The notes: generated by a model not told the origin, from the letters alone. 64,000 bases of DNA from Nitrospirota bacterium (GCA_040754395.1 JBFMCL010000003.1:91464-155463); one strand, 5' to 3'. Shown: positions 29,732 to 37,816, numbered from the stretch's first letter. Program-made: numbers and translations.

Positions 29732-29812
29732 ATGGACATACAGACGTTTGTTATTGCCGCAGCAGTCATGTTCCTGATTTATATATTCATCAGGCTGCTG
29801 ACCGGGAGATAA
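29732..29812 (+). CDS. 26-residue single-pass membrane peptide
   Basis: The ATG at 29732 is preceded by GGGGAGAGGG at usable spacing and opens MDIQTFVIAAAVMFLIYIFI plus a short RLLTGR end. It is one hydrophobic helix of about 17 residues followed by a basic end, which would sit inside. The pattern resembles the membrane part of very small proteins such as FeoB-associated peptides, but the Cys tail is absent. It lies 91 bp after ligA, behind a small hairpin (CAGGG/CCCTG around 29675-29692). Confidence 0.45.
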   Translation: MDIQTFVIAAAVMFLIYIFIRLLTGR

Positions 29813-29926
29813 GCCGGAAGACTGTTGTTTTTCCTCAACTCTGCGCGTTCATGCGCTGCCTGGCCCGTTATGACATCCGCATGACGAACATTTCTTTCTG
29901 ATGCAAAAAAAAAATCAAAAAAAAGC

Positions 29927-29955
29927 TTGACAACCTCTCTGAAAGGGAGTATAAA
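29927..29955 (+). promoter_or_regulatory. Strong promoter of the structured RNA
   Basis: TTGACA (29927-29932) and TATAAA (29950-29955) are exactly 17 bp apart, and an A-rich tract lies directly upstream (29904-29924), as in promoters with UP elements. The start is predicted near 29962. Confidence 0.75.
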
Positions 29956-29961
29956 TGAAGT

Positions 29962-30127
29962 AAGAAGAGCTGGCTTACCAAGGGTGGTGAACCTGCTCCT
30001 CTCGCTCTCAGCGCGTAAAGTTGTAAGGTCGTAGGACGTAAGGTTGCAGACGTAAAAGTCTTAAGCTGCATGTCTCATGATGTACAATTTGCTGAGAGAC
30101 GGGAGGAAGCAGGCACCACTTTTTTTT
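29962..30127 (+). ncRNA. Unassigned structured RNA, ~166 nt, rod-like with intrinsic terminator
   Basis: 29982-30012 pairs with 30091-30121 over about 28 pairs with only small bulges (CTCTCAGC with GCTGAGAG at the inner end; GTGGTG with CACCAC at the outer end), directly followed by eight T residues ending at 30127. Beyond a 5-nt bulge the stem continues: AAGTTGTA (30018-30025) with TACAATTT (30083-30090). The apical part holds a GCAGAC...GTC...CTGC hairpin (30046-30069) and degenerate ~7-nt repeats of GTTGTAAG/GTCGTAG type. No coding frame fits. Length and rod shape recall 6S RNA, but the sequence does not show a clear central bubble; SRP RNA, tmRNA and RNase P signatures are absent. Confidence 0.75.
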
Positions 30128-30210
30128 CATCATTAACTATCATTTCCTTATTTTTTCGCGCAGGATTGCCGGCGTGACATTCCCGCACCATCCCCGCTTT
30201 TTCCTGGCAT

Positions 30211-30230
30211 ATTGCAACCTTAGTTGCAAT
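30211..30230. promoter_or_regulatory. Inverted-repeat operator-like site upstream of the truncated gene
   Basis: ATTGCAAC and GTTGCAAT form a perfect 8-bp inverted repeat with a 4-nt spacer. A further half-site of the same sequence, TTGCAACCTAA, lies at about 30258-30268, just before a TTGACA hexamer (30275-30280). Spacing and repetition suggest a regulator-binding region; the regulator is unknown. Confidence 0.5.
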
Positions 30231-30345
30231 ACCGCATACAACCTTTTCCTTAATAATTTGCAACCTAATGGGGATTGACAAAAACGCCACATCATATAGG
30301 GTTGAATTAAGGGGCTCTGAGCAAGAGCAAGTGAAAGGAGTCTCT

Positions 30346-30435
30346 ATGCACATACAGCGAATCAGGACATGGAGCCTTCTGGCCATTGCCGTTTTTTCCT
30401 TTTCCGGCCGCCGACAATCCACATGGCGCATATGA
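30346..30435 (+). pseudogene. Truncated gene start: signal-peptide-like 29-residue frame
   Basis: An ATG with an excellent ribosome site (AAAGGAG, 6 nt) opens MHIQRIRTWSLLAIAVFSFS and then GRRQSTWRI before a TGA. The first 20 residues look like a Sec signal peptide, but the protein stops just after it, abutting the end of the ABC permease gene. With the operator-like repeat and a TTGACA box upstream, this looks like the intact control region and start of a secreted-protein gene whose body has been deleted. It could also be a genuine short peptide. Confidence 0.4.
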
Positions 30436-30442
30436 TCCCTGT

Positions 30443-31198
30443 TCATTGAATGATGCGTCTTCGCATGAGTCTGAAGGGATAGGGAGCGAGCAGCAGCGCA
30501 ACTGCACAAAGCCATACGATATCCCAGATGCACAGCGCGGGATCCCCTGACGCGAACGCTCTGCAGATATTCACAAGATGGTACAGCGGCGTGAAAAAAG
30601 CGATCTTTGCAACAACAGGCGGAAGATTGTCCAGCGGGAAAAAAATTCCCGAGAAAAGGAACATCGGTGTCATCAAAAGTGTGTAAAAATAATTATATGA
30701 ATCGATGCCCGGGATGACAGCGGTAAACATAACCGATATCTCTGCGAAGATCAGTCCGGCAACGAAGAGAAGAGGGACAACCAGGAGAATAAGCGGGGAA
30801 TCAACAAGACCAAACAGCGAGATCACAAGTATAATGGTCGTTCCGTAGAGCAGGCTTTTCGTTGCACCCCACATGAGTTCCCCTGCTATAAGGTCGTCGA
30901 GGTTGACGGGCGTTGCGAGTATCGCATCGAATGTCTTCTGATACGTCATCCTGACGTATGTCCCGTAAGTGCATTCATATATTACCGCGAACATCGCGGA
31001 CGATGCAATGATCCCGGGAGCGATAAACTTAATGTACGGAACCCCGTTGATCTGCTGCACAAATGCCCCCAGCCCGAGCCCCAGTGCGGCAAGATACAGG
31101 ACTGGTTCAACGAAATTCAGGGCTATGCTCGATTTGTACAGCTTTGTATAGACCGTGAAATTCCTCTGCCAGACCCTGAATGCGCGTTTCAGTTTCAT
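30443..31198 (-). CDS. ABC-2 type permease, NodJ-like
   Basis: 251 residues with about six membrane segments and the ABC-2 'transport permease' pattern: FVEPVLYLAALGLGLGAFV near the start, TYGTYVRMTYQKTFDAIL before the coupling helix, MLMTPMFLFSGIFFPLDNLP and a short C-terminal basic tail. NodJ-like permeases form exporters with one ATPase and carry lipo-oligosaccharides, drugs or similar amphiphiles. The matching ATPase is encoded 160 bp upstream on the same strand. The cargo cannot be deduced. Confidence 0.88.
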   Translation of the reverse strand: MKLKRAFRVWQRNFTVYTKLYKSSIALNFVEPVLYLAALGLGLGAFVQQINGVPYIKFIAPGIIASSAMFAVIYECTYGTYVRMTYQKTFDAILATPVNLDDLIAGELMWGATKSLLYGTTIILVISLFGLVDSPLILLVVPLLFVAGLIFAEISVMFTAVIPGIDSYNYFYTLLMTPMFLFSGIFFPLDNLPPVVAKIAFFTPLYHLVNICRAFASGDPALCIWDIVWLCAVALLLAPYPFRLMRRRIIQ

Positions 31199-31358
31199 AA
31201 GGAGCGTTCTCTTCTTTTCGGTGTCATATTTTCATACGCCTTTTGAGGTCTTCTGCGAATGATGAAGACCGGTCAGGCCTGCCGGGAAGTTTCCATCCCT
31301 CAGGTCCGGGAGCAGTTGTCCCGGATACCCTCTTCCCTTTTGCATGGCATGCATCCTT

Positions 31359-32099
31359 TCAGTCTTTCAGTGAACTTCCGGTCAATTTCAGATACACATC
31401 CTCAAGGTTCCCGCCGTGGATGTTCATCAGCCTGGAAGGTGAATCAACCGTCACAATCTTTCCTGAATCCATGATTGCCACCCTGTCGCAAAGCTTTTCC
31501 GCCTCCTCCATATAATGGGTCGTAAGCAGCAGTGTGGTATTTTTCGCTTTCAGATGATTCAGCTTTTCCCAGACCGCACGCCTGCTGTGAGGGTCAAGTC
31601 CGGTCGTCGGCTCGTCAAGAATCAAAAGCTCGGGATTGTTAATCAACGACCTTGCCAGCACAAGCCTCCGCTTCATGCCGCCGGACAGGCTGCTTATTTT
31701 GACGTCCGTTTTTTTCTGCAGTCCGACAAATTCAAGCAGTTCCCGCGCAAGCGGTGCAGACCGCCTTTTCGGGATATCAAAATAGCGTGCATATACGATC
31801 AGATTCGCACATACTGAGAGATCCGGATCGAGGTTATCCTCCTGGGGCATGACACCAATCCGTGCCTTAATGGCACTGGGGTCCTCGGTAACATCAATCC
31901 CGAAGACCGTAACCTTCCCGGAATCCGGGGGCATGAAACAGTGGATGATCCGCATCACGGTTGTTTTTCCGGCTCCGTTCGGGCCGAGAAAGCCGAAGCA
32001 TTCCCCTTCTGCTATCTCGAAATCAATACGGTCAACCGCCCTGAGGGAGTTATAATCCTTGATCAGACCTCTTGCGGTTACAATTCCCATACGTTTCAT
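31359..32099 (-). CDS. ABC transporter ATPase, NodI-like
   Basis: 246 residues if started at the ATG at 32099; another ATG at 32090 is equally possible, and a longer frame to 32195 runs into the divergent gene. Walker A FLGPNGAGKTT, Q-loop (VMPQE), signature LSGGMKRRLVLARSL, Walker B LLILDEPTTGLDP and the switch His (TTHY) are all intact. The C-terminal GGNLEDVYLKLTG block is typical of NodI/DrrA ATPases. It energises the NodJ-like permease encoded downstream. Confidence 0.92.
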   Translation of the reverse strand: MKRMGIVTARGLIKDYNSLRAVDRIDFEIAEGECFGFLGPNGAGKTTVMRIIHCFMPPDSGKVTVFGIDVTEDPSAIKARIGVMPQEDNLDPDLSVCANLIVYARYFDIPKRRSAPLARELLEFVGLQKKTDVKISSLSGGMKRRLVLARSLINNPELLILDEPTTGLDPHSRRAVWEKLNHLKAKNTTLLLTTHYMEEAEKLCDRVAIMDSGKIVTVDSPSRLMNIHGGNLEDVYLKLTGSSLKD

Positions 32100-32257
32100 T
32101 GTAGCATGACTGAGAAGGATGCATGCGCAATACACCTGTTTTGACAAATGGGATACAAAAGGTTTATTTTTTATAGGAGGGCATAATGCCTGCAATCACA
32201 GGAGAACAAAGAGATGTCACCTGCGTGCGATTATATTTTTTGAAAAGAGGGTTTGTC

Positions 32258-33130
32258 ATGCGGCAAATTTTTTACCTGATATCCTTACTCCTCACAATTC
32301 TTCTCTGCTCCTGCACCCTTCTCCCGAGACCTCCCCAGAAACAGGCAAAGGTCGCGGTGGTCCTCGGGGCCGGAGCGGCAAAGGGGTTTGCGCATGTTGG
32401 TGTGCTGAAGGTCCTCGAGTCGAACAAAATCCCCGTACATATGATCGTGGGCACAAGCGCAGGGAGTTTTGTGGGTTCCCTCTATGCGTACGGATTCAGT
32501 GCGTTCGAACTGCAGAAGCTTTCGTTCGCCATCACAAGAGATGACATCATCGACCTTACCATCCCGGACAGCGGCTTCGTTAAGGGAGAGAAACTTGAAG
32601 GTTATGTCAATTACCTTCTCAGAAATATGCCGATCGAAAAACTGCGGATTCCTTTCTATGCGGTTGCAACAGATATACTGACAGGGAAAGAGGTTGTATT
32701 CGGGAGCGGGAACACAGGAACTGCTGTCCGGGCAAGCTGCGCAATTCCCGGCGTATTCACGCCAGTGAACATTTCCGGCAGGATGTATGTTGACGGCGGG
32801 GTTGTAAGCCCGGTAGCGGTGGAGGCTGCAAGACGACTGGGTGCAGATGTCGTCATAGCGGTAGATGTAGCCAGCGATATCAGCACTTCCGTCCCCCGGG
32901 GCACGATAGAGACAATCCTCCAATCCGTCAATATCATGTATGCGAGGCTGGCAGCTATTCAGCTCGCAAACGCGGATGTGGTCATAAAACCGAGGGTTGG
33001 CTATATCTCAAGCACTGACTTTTCGAAGAAACATGAAGCGACCCTCGAGGGTGAGAAGGCAGCCATTAAAGCCCTTCCTGAAATACAGGAGATAATGAAT
33101 GCATTGAAACAGGCAGGCAGACTGAACTGA
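32258..33130 (+). CDS. Patatin-like phospholipase lipoprotein (RssA type)
   Basis: 290 residues from the ATG at 32258 (GAGGG, 6 nt); an ATG at 32186 would place 24 odd residues before the signal. The signal ends in a lipobox LLCSC, so the mature protein is probably lipid-anchored. The patatin core is complete: oxyanion loop GAGAAKGFAH (about 37-46), nucleophile GTSAGS (about 66-71) and catalytic Asp in DGG (about 182). Such enzymes hydrolyse phospholipids or other esters. It is divergent from the NodIJ-like transporter and has no operon partner. Confidence 0.88.
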   Translation: MRQIFYLISLLLTILLCSCTLLPRPPQKQAKVAVVLGAGAAKGFAHVGVLKVLESNKIPVHMIVGTSAGSFVGSLYAYGFSAFELQKLSFAITRDDIIDLTIPDSGFVKGEKLEGYVNYLLRNMPIEKLRIPFYAVATDILTGKEVVFGSGNTGTAVRASCAIPGVFTPVNISGRMYVDGGVVSPVAVEAARRLGADVVIAVDVASDISTSVPRGTIETILQSVNIMYARLAAIQLANADVVIKPRVGYISSTDFSKKHEATLEGEKAAIKALPEIQEIMNALKQAGRLN

Positions 33131-33176
33131 TCCTTCGCTGTGTACACGAAGGAATACACTCAGGAATACCGGAGCA

Positions 33177-33344
33177 TCAGACCCTGTCAGAGGGCCGGAG
33201 CGCTATTCTCTCCAGACTCTCCTCATCCAACTCGTTGAGATATTCGGACACCGGGAATTTTTTACCGCAATCCATGCAGTTAAAGGAAACGCGCCTTCAG
33301 CTGATCACAAGCTTTATCTTGCCGTTGCAGAGCTTACATTTCAT
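33177..33344 (-). pseudogene. Small dual-CxxC zinc-ribbon protein with in-frame TGA at codon 16
   Basis: Read from the ATG at 33344, the frame gives MKCKLCNGKIKLVIS, a TGA (33297-33299), then RRVSFNCMDCGKKFPVSEYL and NELDEESLERIALRPSDRV before the terminal TGA. Both CxxC pairs and the spacing match a single 55-residue zinc-ribbon protein, so the TGA interrupts an otherwise conserved frame. A nonsense change (for example from GGA or CGA) or a sequencing error is likeliest; recoding as selenocysteine is improbable because the position is not one of the Cys. Upstream 33345-33612 shows no convincing gene. Confidence 0.55.
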
Positions 33345-33612
33345 GTAAATATTATAGCCTTAAACCACACTGAAATCCAAAATATTCAATGCGAGAATGT
33401 GGTAGTAATCCATCAGAAATTCCGATCCCGAATTTTCTCACCGGCGAACGCAGCAGGGCATAAAGATGGCATGCATTCCAGAGAAAACCATTCAGCCCGA
33501 GTTTTCCCAAAACTGGTACAATATCCATATTTGTCAGATAAGTTTTGGCCGATGGAGAACTTGCGTATCAGAAGGAATACGGCTTCAAAATCTTCTGCAA
33601 GGTGTGTACTAG

Positions 33613-34215
33613 GTGATATCCACAGGAGTTGAGAAGGCATGGGAACTGCTGGGAGGTCTCGATCCCGGGGTTGTCTGCGCGAATGCTGCAGCAGGATTCG
33701 AAGCAGCCAACGGCAATTATATTGTGAGATCATTCTGTGCAGATTTCCTTGTCAATCCCGGAGAAAGGTCTGTCCGGAGCGAAAATCCTCTAGGAGCAGC
33801 GATTATGAACAGATTCGGGCATTTCTTTCTCCATTCATGCCTCTGGTATCTTGTTCACGCAAAAGAGATTTCGTTCTCGGGAAAGCCGATCAGCCCTCTC
33901 AATATCAGGGGCGGCGGGATGTTCTTCAGGGGAAGTCATATTCTACCGCTTGACGCCCTCGCAAAAAAATACGGGAATGACAGGCAATCCTTCACACAGA
34001 AGGGACAGGAGCTTTGCGCAGAAATACTGGATTTTGGAGACGCATCGCTCAGACTCTTTCCCATGCCGAGAATACCGGCAACCATTATCCTGTGGCTTGG
34101 GGATGATGAATTCTCTCCGAGGGCAGACCTGCTCCTCGATTCATCGTGCGAGATGCAGGTCCCTCTTGATATCATTTGGTCGACGGCCATGCTGACCGCA
34201 CTGGTGATGATGTGA
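33613..34215 (+). CDS. DUF3786 domain protein
   Basis: 200 residues from a GTG at 33613 that directly follows an in-frame TAG; AGGTG lies about 8 nt upstream. The N-terminus VEKAWELLGGLDPGVVCANA and the C-terminal blocks LPLDALAKKYGNDRQSF, FPMPRIPATIILWLGDDEF and ADLLLDSSCEMQVPLD are the DUF3786 pattern. The function is not established; these proteins occur mainly in anaerobes, often beside corrinoid or radical SAM genes, as here. The stop overlaps the start of the radical SAM gene by 4 bp (GTGA), indicating coupled translation. Confidence 0.82.
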   Translation: MISTGVEKAWELLGGLDPGVVCANAAAGFEAANGNYIVRSFCADFLVNPGERSVRSENPLGAAIMNRFGHFFLHSCLWYLVHAKEISFSGKPISPLNIRGGGMFFRGSHILPLDALAKKYGNDRQSFTQKGQELCAEILDFGDASLRLFPMPRIPATIILWLGDDEFSPRADLLLDSSCEMQVPLDIIWSTAMLTALVMM

Positions 34216-35843
34216 GCCACAAGCTGCGAGAAAAGGCAGATTCCCTTCTGGCAAAAGAAAAGGGGACGGTATTCAAGGATCCCGGAGGAAAGATCAGCAT
34301 TGCGCTCGTGTATCCAAACACATATCATGTCGGGATGTCCAGTCTCGGGTTTCAGGGCATCTACGGTCTTTTAAACAGCCGGAAGGATGTTGTCTGTGAA
34401 AGGGCTTTCCTTCCTGATGCGAAAGATATTGATGAATATGAAAGGTCACGGACAGAACTGTTCGCCCTGGAATCAAAGAGACCTATGAACAGATTTGATA
34501 TCGTTGCTTTTTCAGTCTCGTTCGAAAACGACTACCCCAATATTCTCAGAATTCTTCAGTTGTCGCGGATTCCCTTCAGAAGTTTCGAGAGAACAGTTTA
34601 TCATCCTCTTATCATCATGGGCGGAGTGTGCGCCTTTTTCAATCCCGAGCCGGTTGCCGATTTTTTCGACGTATGTTTTGTCGGCGAGGCAGACGAGATG
34701 CTTGCGGAATTTCTTGACATTTATAAGAATGCCGCTGACAGGACAGAGGTGCTGGCCAGTTCCCCCGGAATAGAAGGCATTTATGTCCCCCGTTTCTACC
34801 GCATATCGTATGACGCGGAAGGGAGAATATCCGGAAGGCACGCTTCAGGGGATGCACCCTTTACAGTGAAAAGGCGCTACGTGAAAGACCTCTCAAACTC
34901 CCGGATGCTGACATCCGTGATTACTTCCGAAACGGAATTTTCCGACATGTATCTCGCAGAGGCGATGCGGGGATGTCCATGGGGATGCAGATTCTGTGTT
35001 GCGGGAAAGATTTATAATCCTCCGCGGAAAAAAGAATTCACCTCTCTCAGAAACGAGATTCAGGCAGCGCTCACCACCACAAGGCGAGTCGGACTTATCG
35101 GCCCGTCCCTCTCAGATTATCCTCATATTATGGATATCCTGAAAATCCCGGGAGTGGATTTCTCGATCACATCCCTCAGGGCAAGCACACGGAGTGCAGA
35201 ACTCGTAAGCCTGATGAAAGGCCACAGGAGTGTATCGATCGCGCCTGAAGCAGGGACGGAACGCCTCCGGAAGGTCATCAACAAGCGGGTAACAGAACAG
35301 GATATCCTTTACACCGCTGAGCTCCTTTTTGCCGGTGGAATCGAAACCCTCAGGCTTTATTTCATGATCGGCCTTCCTACGGAAACAAGGCGGGACACGG
35401 AAGGGATTATAACCCTTGTGAAAAAGATACGGGAGATATCTCCAAAGGGGGGAATCACGCTGAGCGTCAGTACCTTTGTCCCGAAACCATTCACGCCCTT
35501 CCAGTGGCACCCCATGGAACATCCCCCTGAAATAAAGGAAAGGCTCAGGATGATCAAGAAGGGTTTGCTCCGGACAAAAGGGGTAAAGGTCTTTCATGAT
35601 GTGCCAAAATATGCCTATATGCAGGGGCTGTTTGCAACCGGAGACAGGCGGATTTCCCCGGTCATCGAGAGGATGTCAGATACCGGTGACTGGCTTAGGG
35701 CAGCAGAGTCAGCCGGAATACCGAGAGATTTTTATCTCTTCAGGAAAAAGAATTTTGGAGAATGTCTGCCGTGGGATTTTATCGATACCGGCATCGGGAA
35801 AGACAGATTATGGAAAGAGTATCAGGAAGCCCTTTCTTACTGA
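34212..35843 (+). CDS. B12-binding-domain radical SAM protein
   Basis: 543 residues from the GTG at 34212, which overlaps the DUF3786 stop; a TTG at 34176 is an alternative. The N-terminal ~200 residues form a cobalamin-binding-like Rossmann domain (LVYPNTYHVGMSSLGFQGIY) followed by the radical SAM core with CxxxCxxC in RGCPWGCRFCVAG (about 270). Proteins of this type run from YgiQ/TIGR03960-like enzymes to uncharacterised anaerobe proteins; LRLYFMIGLPTET and FVPKPFTPFQW are conserved blocks shared with that group. Substrate unknown. The tight link to DUF3786 suggests a shared pathway. Confidence 0.85.
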   Translation: MSHKLREKADSLLAKEKGTVFKDPGGKISIALVYPNTYHVGMSSLGFQGIYGLLNSRKDVVCERAFLPDAKDIDEYERSRTELFALESKRPMNRFDIVAFSVSFENDYPNILRILQLSRIPFRSFERTVYHPLIIMGGVCAFFNPEPVADFFDVCFVGEADEMLAEFLDIYKNAADRTEVLASSPGIEGIYVPRFYRISYDAEGRISGRHASGDAPFTVKRRYVKDLSNSRMLTSVITSETEFSDMYLAEAMRGCPWGCRFCVAGKIYNPPRKKEFTSLRNEIQAALTTTRRVGLIGPSLSDYPHIMDILKIPGVDFSITSLRASTRSAELVSLMKGHRSVSIAPEAGTERLRKVINKRVTEQDILYTAELLFAGGIETLRLYFMIGLPTETRRDTEGIITLVKKIREISPKGGITLSVSTFVPKPFTPFQWHPMEHPPEIKERLRMIKKGLLRTKGVKVFHDVPKYAYMQGLFATGDRRISPVIERMSDTGDWLRAAESAGIPRDFYLFRKKNFGECLPWDFIDTGIGKDRLWKEYQEALSY

Positions 35844-35937
35844 AGACAGAATCCCGGGATTATTGCATGCATTTGCCCCTTTCCCTCCTTTGCTGTTGTT
35901 GTGCTAATGCTTCTCTGTTTTCATGTGAGGTAACGTT

Positions 35938-36558
35938 GTGGGAGATATGACAGAATCGGGACATCCCCTGTCAGCAGATTACTTCAAAACGCTCTTCAGG
36001 AAATCATTCCTGGATATGCGCGAGGCCGCGAACGCAGTGATTGTTGCAGCAATTATTTTTTGTGCCGGAATTTCCATAGGGCTGTTATATCCTTCATGGT
36101 CCGAGGAGCAGCTTTCCGCGCTGAAAACAATAGCTGCCAGCCTCATTGGTAAAAGCATGCATATGATAATACTCACGATTTTTCTGAAGAACAGCCTGGC
36201 TGCGGCAATCGCCGTCATTCTCGGCCCTCTGCTCGGAATTGCACCTGTCTTTGGTGCACTTTCCAATGGCGTTCTGCTTGGTGCGACACTTTCTCAGATT
36301 AACCGGGAGGATACGATGGTGTTTCTCCTGCAGTTACTGCCGCACGGGATTCTCGAAATACCTGCGATATTCATGGCCTGGGGGATCGGAATCTGGCAAG
36401 GGGCCTGGTTCTTTCAGATAAATCGTCCCCACTCATTCAGAGACAGAACAATAAAAGCGCTCAGGATTTTTTTCATCATAATAATACCTCTCCTCCTGTG
36501 TGCTGCAATTATTGAGGGAACGCTCATTTATCGGCTGATGCTGCAGAAACAGGCCTGA
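35938..36558 (+). CDS. SpoIIM-like (stage II sporulation M / DUF95) membrane protein
   Basis: 206 residues from a GTG at 35938 with GAGGT upstream. Five to six membrane segments with the family signature LGIAPVFGALSNGVLLGATL followed by LLPHGILEIPAIFMAWGIGI, where the H-G-x-x-E motif is conserved. SpoIIM proteins take part in engulfment in spore formers but are widespread in non-sporulating bacteria and archaea with unknown roles. No other sporulation gene is present, so it should not be taken as evidence for sporulation. Confidence 0.85.
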   Translation: MGDMTESGHPLSADYFKTLFRKSFLDMREAANAVIVAAIIFCAGISIGLLYPSWSEEQLSALKTIAASLIGKSMHMIILTIFLKNSLAAAIAVILGPLLGIAPVFGALSNGVLLGATLSQINREDTMVFLLQLLPHGILEIPAIFMAWGIGIWQGAWFFQINRPHSFRDRTIKALRIFFIIIIPLLLCAAIIEGTLIYRLMLQKQA

Positions 36559-36654
36559 GTTTCTTCCCGTTGCACCAGATGCCGGGTAAGGGAGATGTAA
36601 CTTCCCCTGTGCCGGATATGCCACCGGCAGTCAAAATTCCCCAAAGACCTCACG

Positions 36655-36682
36655 TTACAAACGGAAGAAAAATTGATATAAT
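36655..36682 (+). promoter_or_regulatory. Promoter of the FmdB-like gene
   Basis: TTACAA (36655-36660) and a consensus TATAAT (36677-36682) are 16 bp apart, with a predicted start near 36689 and a ~37-nt leader carrying the AAGGAG ribosome site. Confidence 0.6.
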
Positions 36683-36725
36683 GAGTATGTCTTAACAATC
36701 CATCCAACAAGATAAGGAGATTTAT

Positions 36726-36893
36726 ATGCCTGCTTATGAGTATGTCTGTAACGACTGCAGCAAAGAGTTCATGGTGTTTCTTTCACTCAAGGAATATGAA
36801 GCCGGACCCAAGATAAAATGTCCACATTGCGAAAGCGCCAATGTCCTGAAAAAAATCACCGGATTCTATGCCAAGACGAGCAAGAAATCGTGA
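36726..36893 (+). CDS. FmdB-family zinc-ribbon protein
   Basis: 55 residues, preceded by AAGGAG at good spacing. The start MPAYEYVCNDCSKEF and the second Cys pair KCPHCES form the FmdB/regulatory zinc ribbon; the C-terminus (LKKITGFYAKTSKK) is basic. FmdB-like proteins were first noted beside formamidase genes but most members have no established role. It has its own promoter and appears monocistronic. Confidence 0.88.
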   Translation: MPAYEYVCNDCSKEFMVFLSLKEYEAGPKIKCPHCESANVLKKITGFYAKTSKKS

Positions 36894-37095
36894 CCATTTT
36901 TTCCTGACTGCGTGCAATTAGGGCATTCGGGCATTTCGCCTGCAGAAAACCCTAGCGAACTGCTTTTCACACTGCGCAGGGAGCTGCGGGATATCCCTTC
37001 ACAGGCGCATCTTGTGCAGAGGTCCGGGATTCCATGCGAATGAATTTTCAATAAACAGTTTTCTTGATGATCAAAAAAGTGTATAATTCTTGACT

Positions 37096-37479
37096 ATGAG
37101 CAATTTTATCCGTTTTGGCAAATATCTCGTCGACAAACAGATCATCAAACCGGCTGATGTCATCAGCGCGAGGATGCTCCAGAGAAGAAACAATCTTATG
37201 ATTGGAGAACTTGCCAAAGCCAAAGGCTGGCTCAGCGATGATGACATACTGAAGGTATTGATACTGCAGGAAGATACGCATGAAAAATTCGGGGAGATCG
37301 CGGTCAGAGAAAGATGTCTGACCGCTGACCAGGTAACTCAGCTCCTTCAGGAACAGAAAGACTCCTACATGTTTTTCGGAGAGGCGCTGGTCAGGATACA
37401 GGTTATCACCGAAGAACAGGCAGCACAACAGTTGCAGGAATTCGAAAAAGCCAGGGCGCTGGAATCGGCAGCCAAATAA
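37096..37479 (+). CDS. Soluble protein resembling GspE/MshE N-terminal domains
   Basis: 127 residues from the ATG at 37096; a TTG two codons earlier is in frame, and there is no ribosome site. Two similar ~50-residue helical units are visible, each with 'IGELAkakGwLsddDIlkvL..Q' (IGELAKAKGWLSDDDILKVL, then FGEIAVRERCLTADQVTQLL and FGEALVRIQVITEEQAAQQL). This is the MshEN/GspE-N type repeat, which in secretion and pilus ATPases binds c-di-GMP or mediates assembly. No ATPase domain follows. A TATAAT at 37082-37087 lies so close that the mRNA may be leaderless or nearly so. Confidence 0.6.
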   Translation: MSNFIRFGKYLVDKQIIKPADVISARMLQRRNNLMIGELAKAKGWLSDDDILKVLILQEDTHEKFGEIAVRERCLTADQVTQLLQEQKDSYMFFGEALVRIQVITEEQAAQQLQEFEKARALESAAK

Positions 37480-37816
37480 CACTGCCCGTCCCTTACAAAT
37501 CTCCTCAGCCGCCGGGACGCCTCAGGCTGCCACTGTTTGATCTTTAAGGAAACCCCCAAAGAAGGCATTTCAGCGTCCCTGTAAATGTTGGGCATTTCCG
37601 TATCCTGACACTTTCGGTACACGCCGGGGAAACGTGCCGAAATGGACAGCAAGCAGGGGCTGTCCGGAAATGGCATGCATTTCCTGCAAAACCCTTTCTG
37701 TTTGTCATAGTTCAATTGTCCCCGTTATGCTAAAATACCAGCAAAAAGAATACTATGCAGAGCAAAACAGCAAATAAACACTGTTAAAGGATTTTTCCAT
37801 TACTACGTCCGGCTAT
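37480..37816. other. Intergenic region upstream of yggS
   Basis: No gene is evident in these 337 bp. A bulged hairpin of 10 bp (TTTCGG-CACG with CGTG-CCGAAA, 37612-37642) is present without a U-tract, so it is not a terminator. An AT-rich stretch from about 37700 to 37790 probably carries the promoter for the downstream gene cluster, but no confident -35/-10 pair could be assigned. Confidence 0.4.

Noticed and set aside
29962..30127. SRP (4.5S) RNA
   Set aside because: A GGAAGCAG string is present but lies in the long stem rather than opposite the GTCAGG strand with a GGAA tetraloop, so the SRP core fold cannot form.
33177..33344. Selenoprotein reading of the in-frame TGA
   Set aside because: The TGA replaces a non-Cys position and I see no SECIS-like hairpin right after it.
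33466..33612. 48-residue frame ending in the TAG just before the DUF3786 gene
   Set aside because: Composition is not protein-like and the DUF3786 N-terminus is already complete at the GTG.
35938..36558. Evidence for sporulation from the SpoIIM-like gene
   Set aside because: The family is widespread in non-sporulating organisms and no other sporulation gene is present.
37064..37074. FNR/Crp box (TTGATGATCAA)
   Set aside because: The two half-sites are separated by one base, not four; the spacing does not fit a Crp/Fnr dimer.
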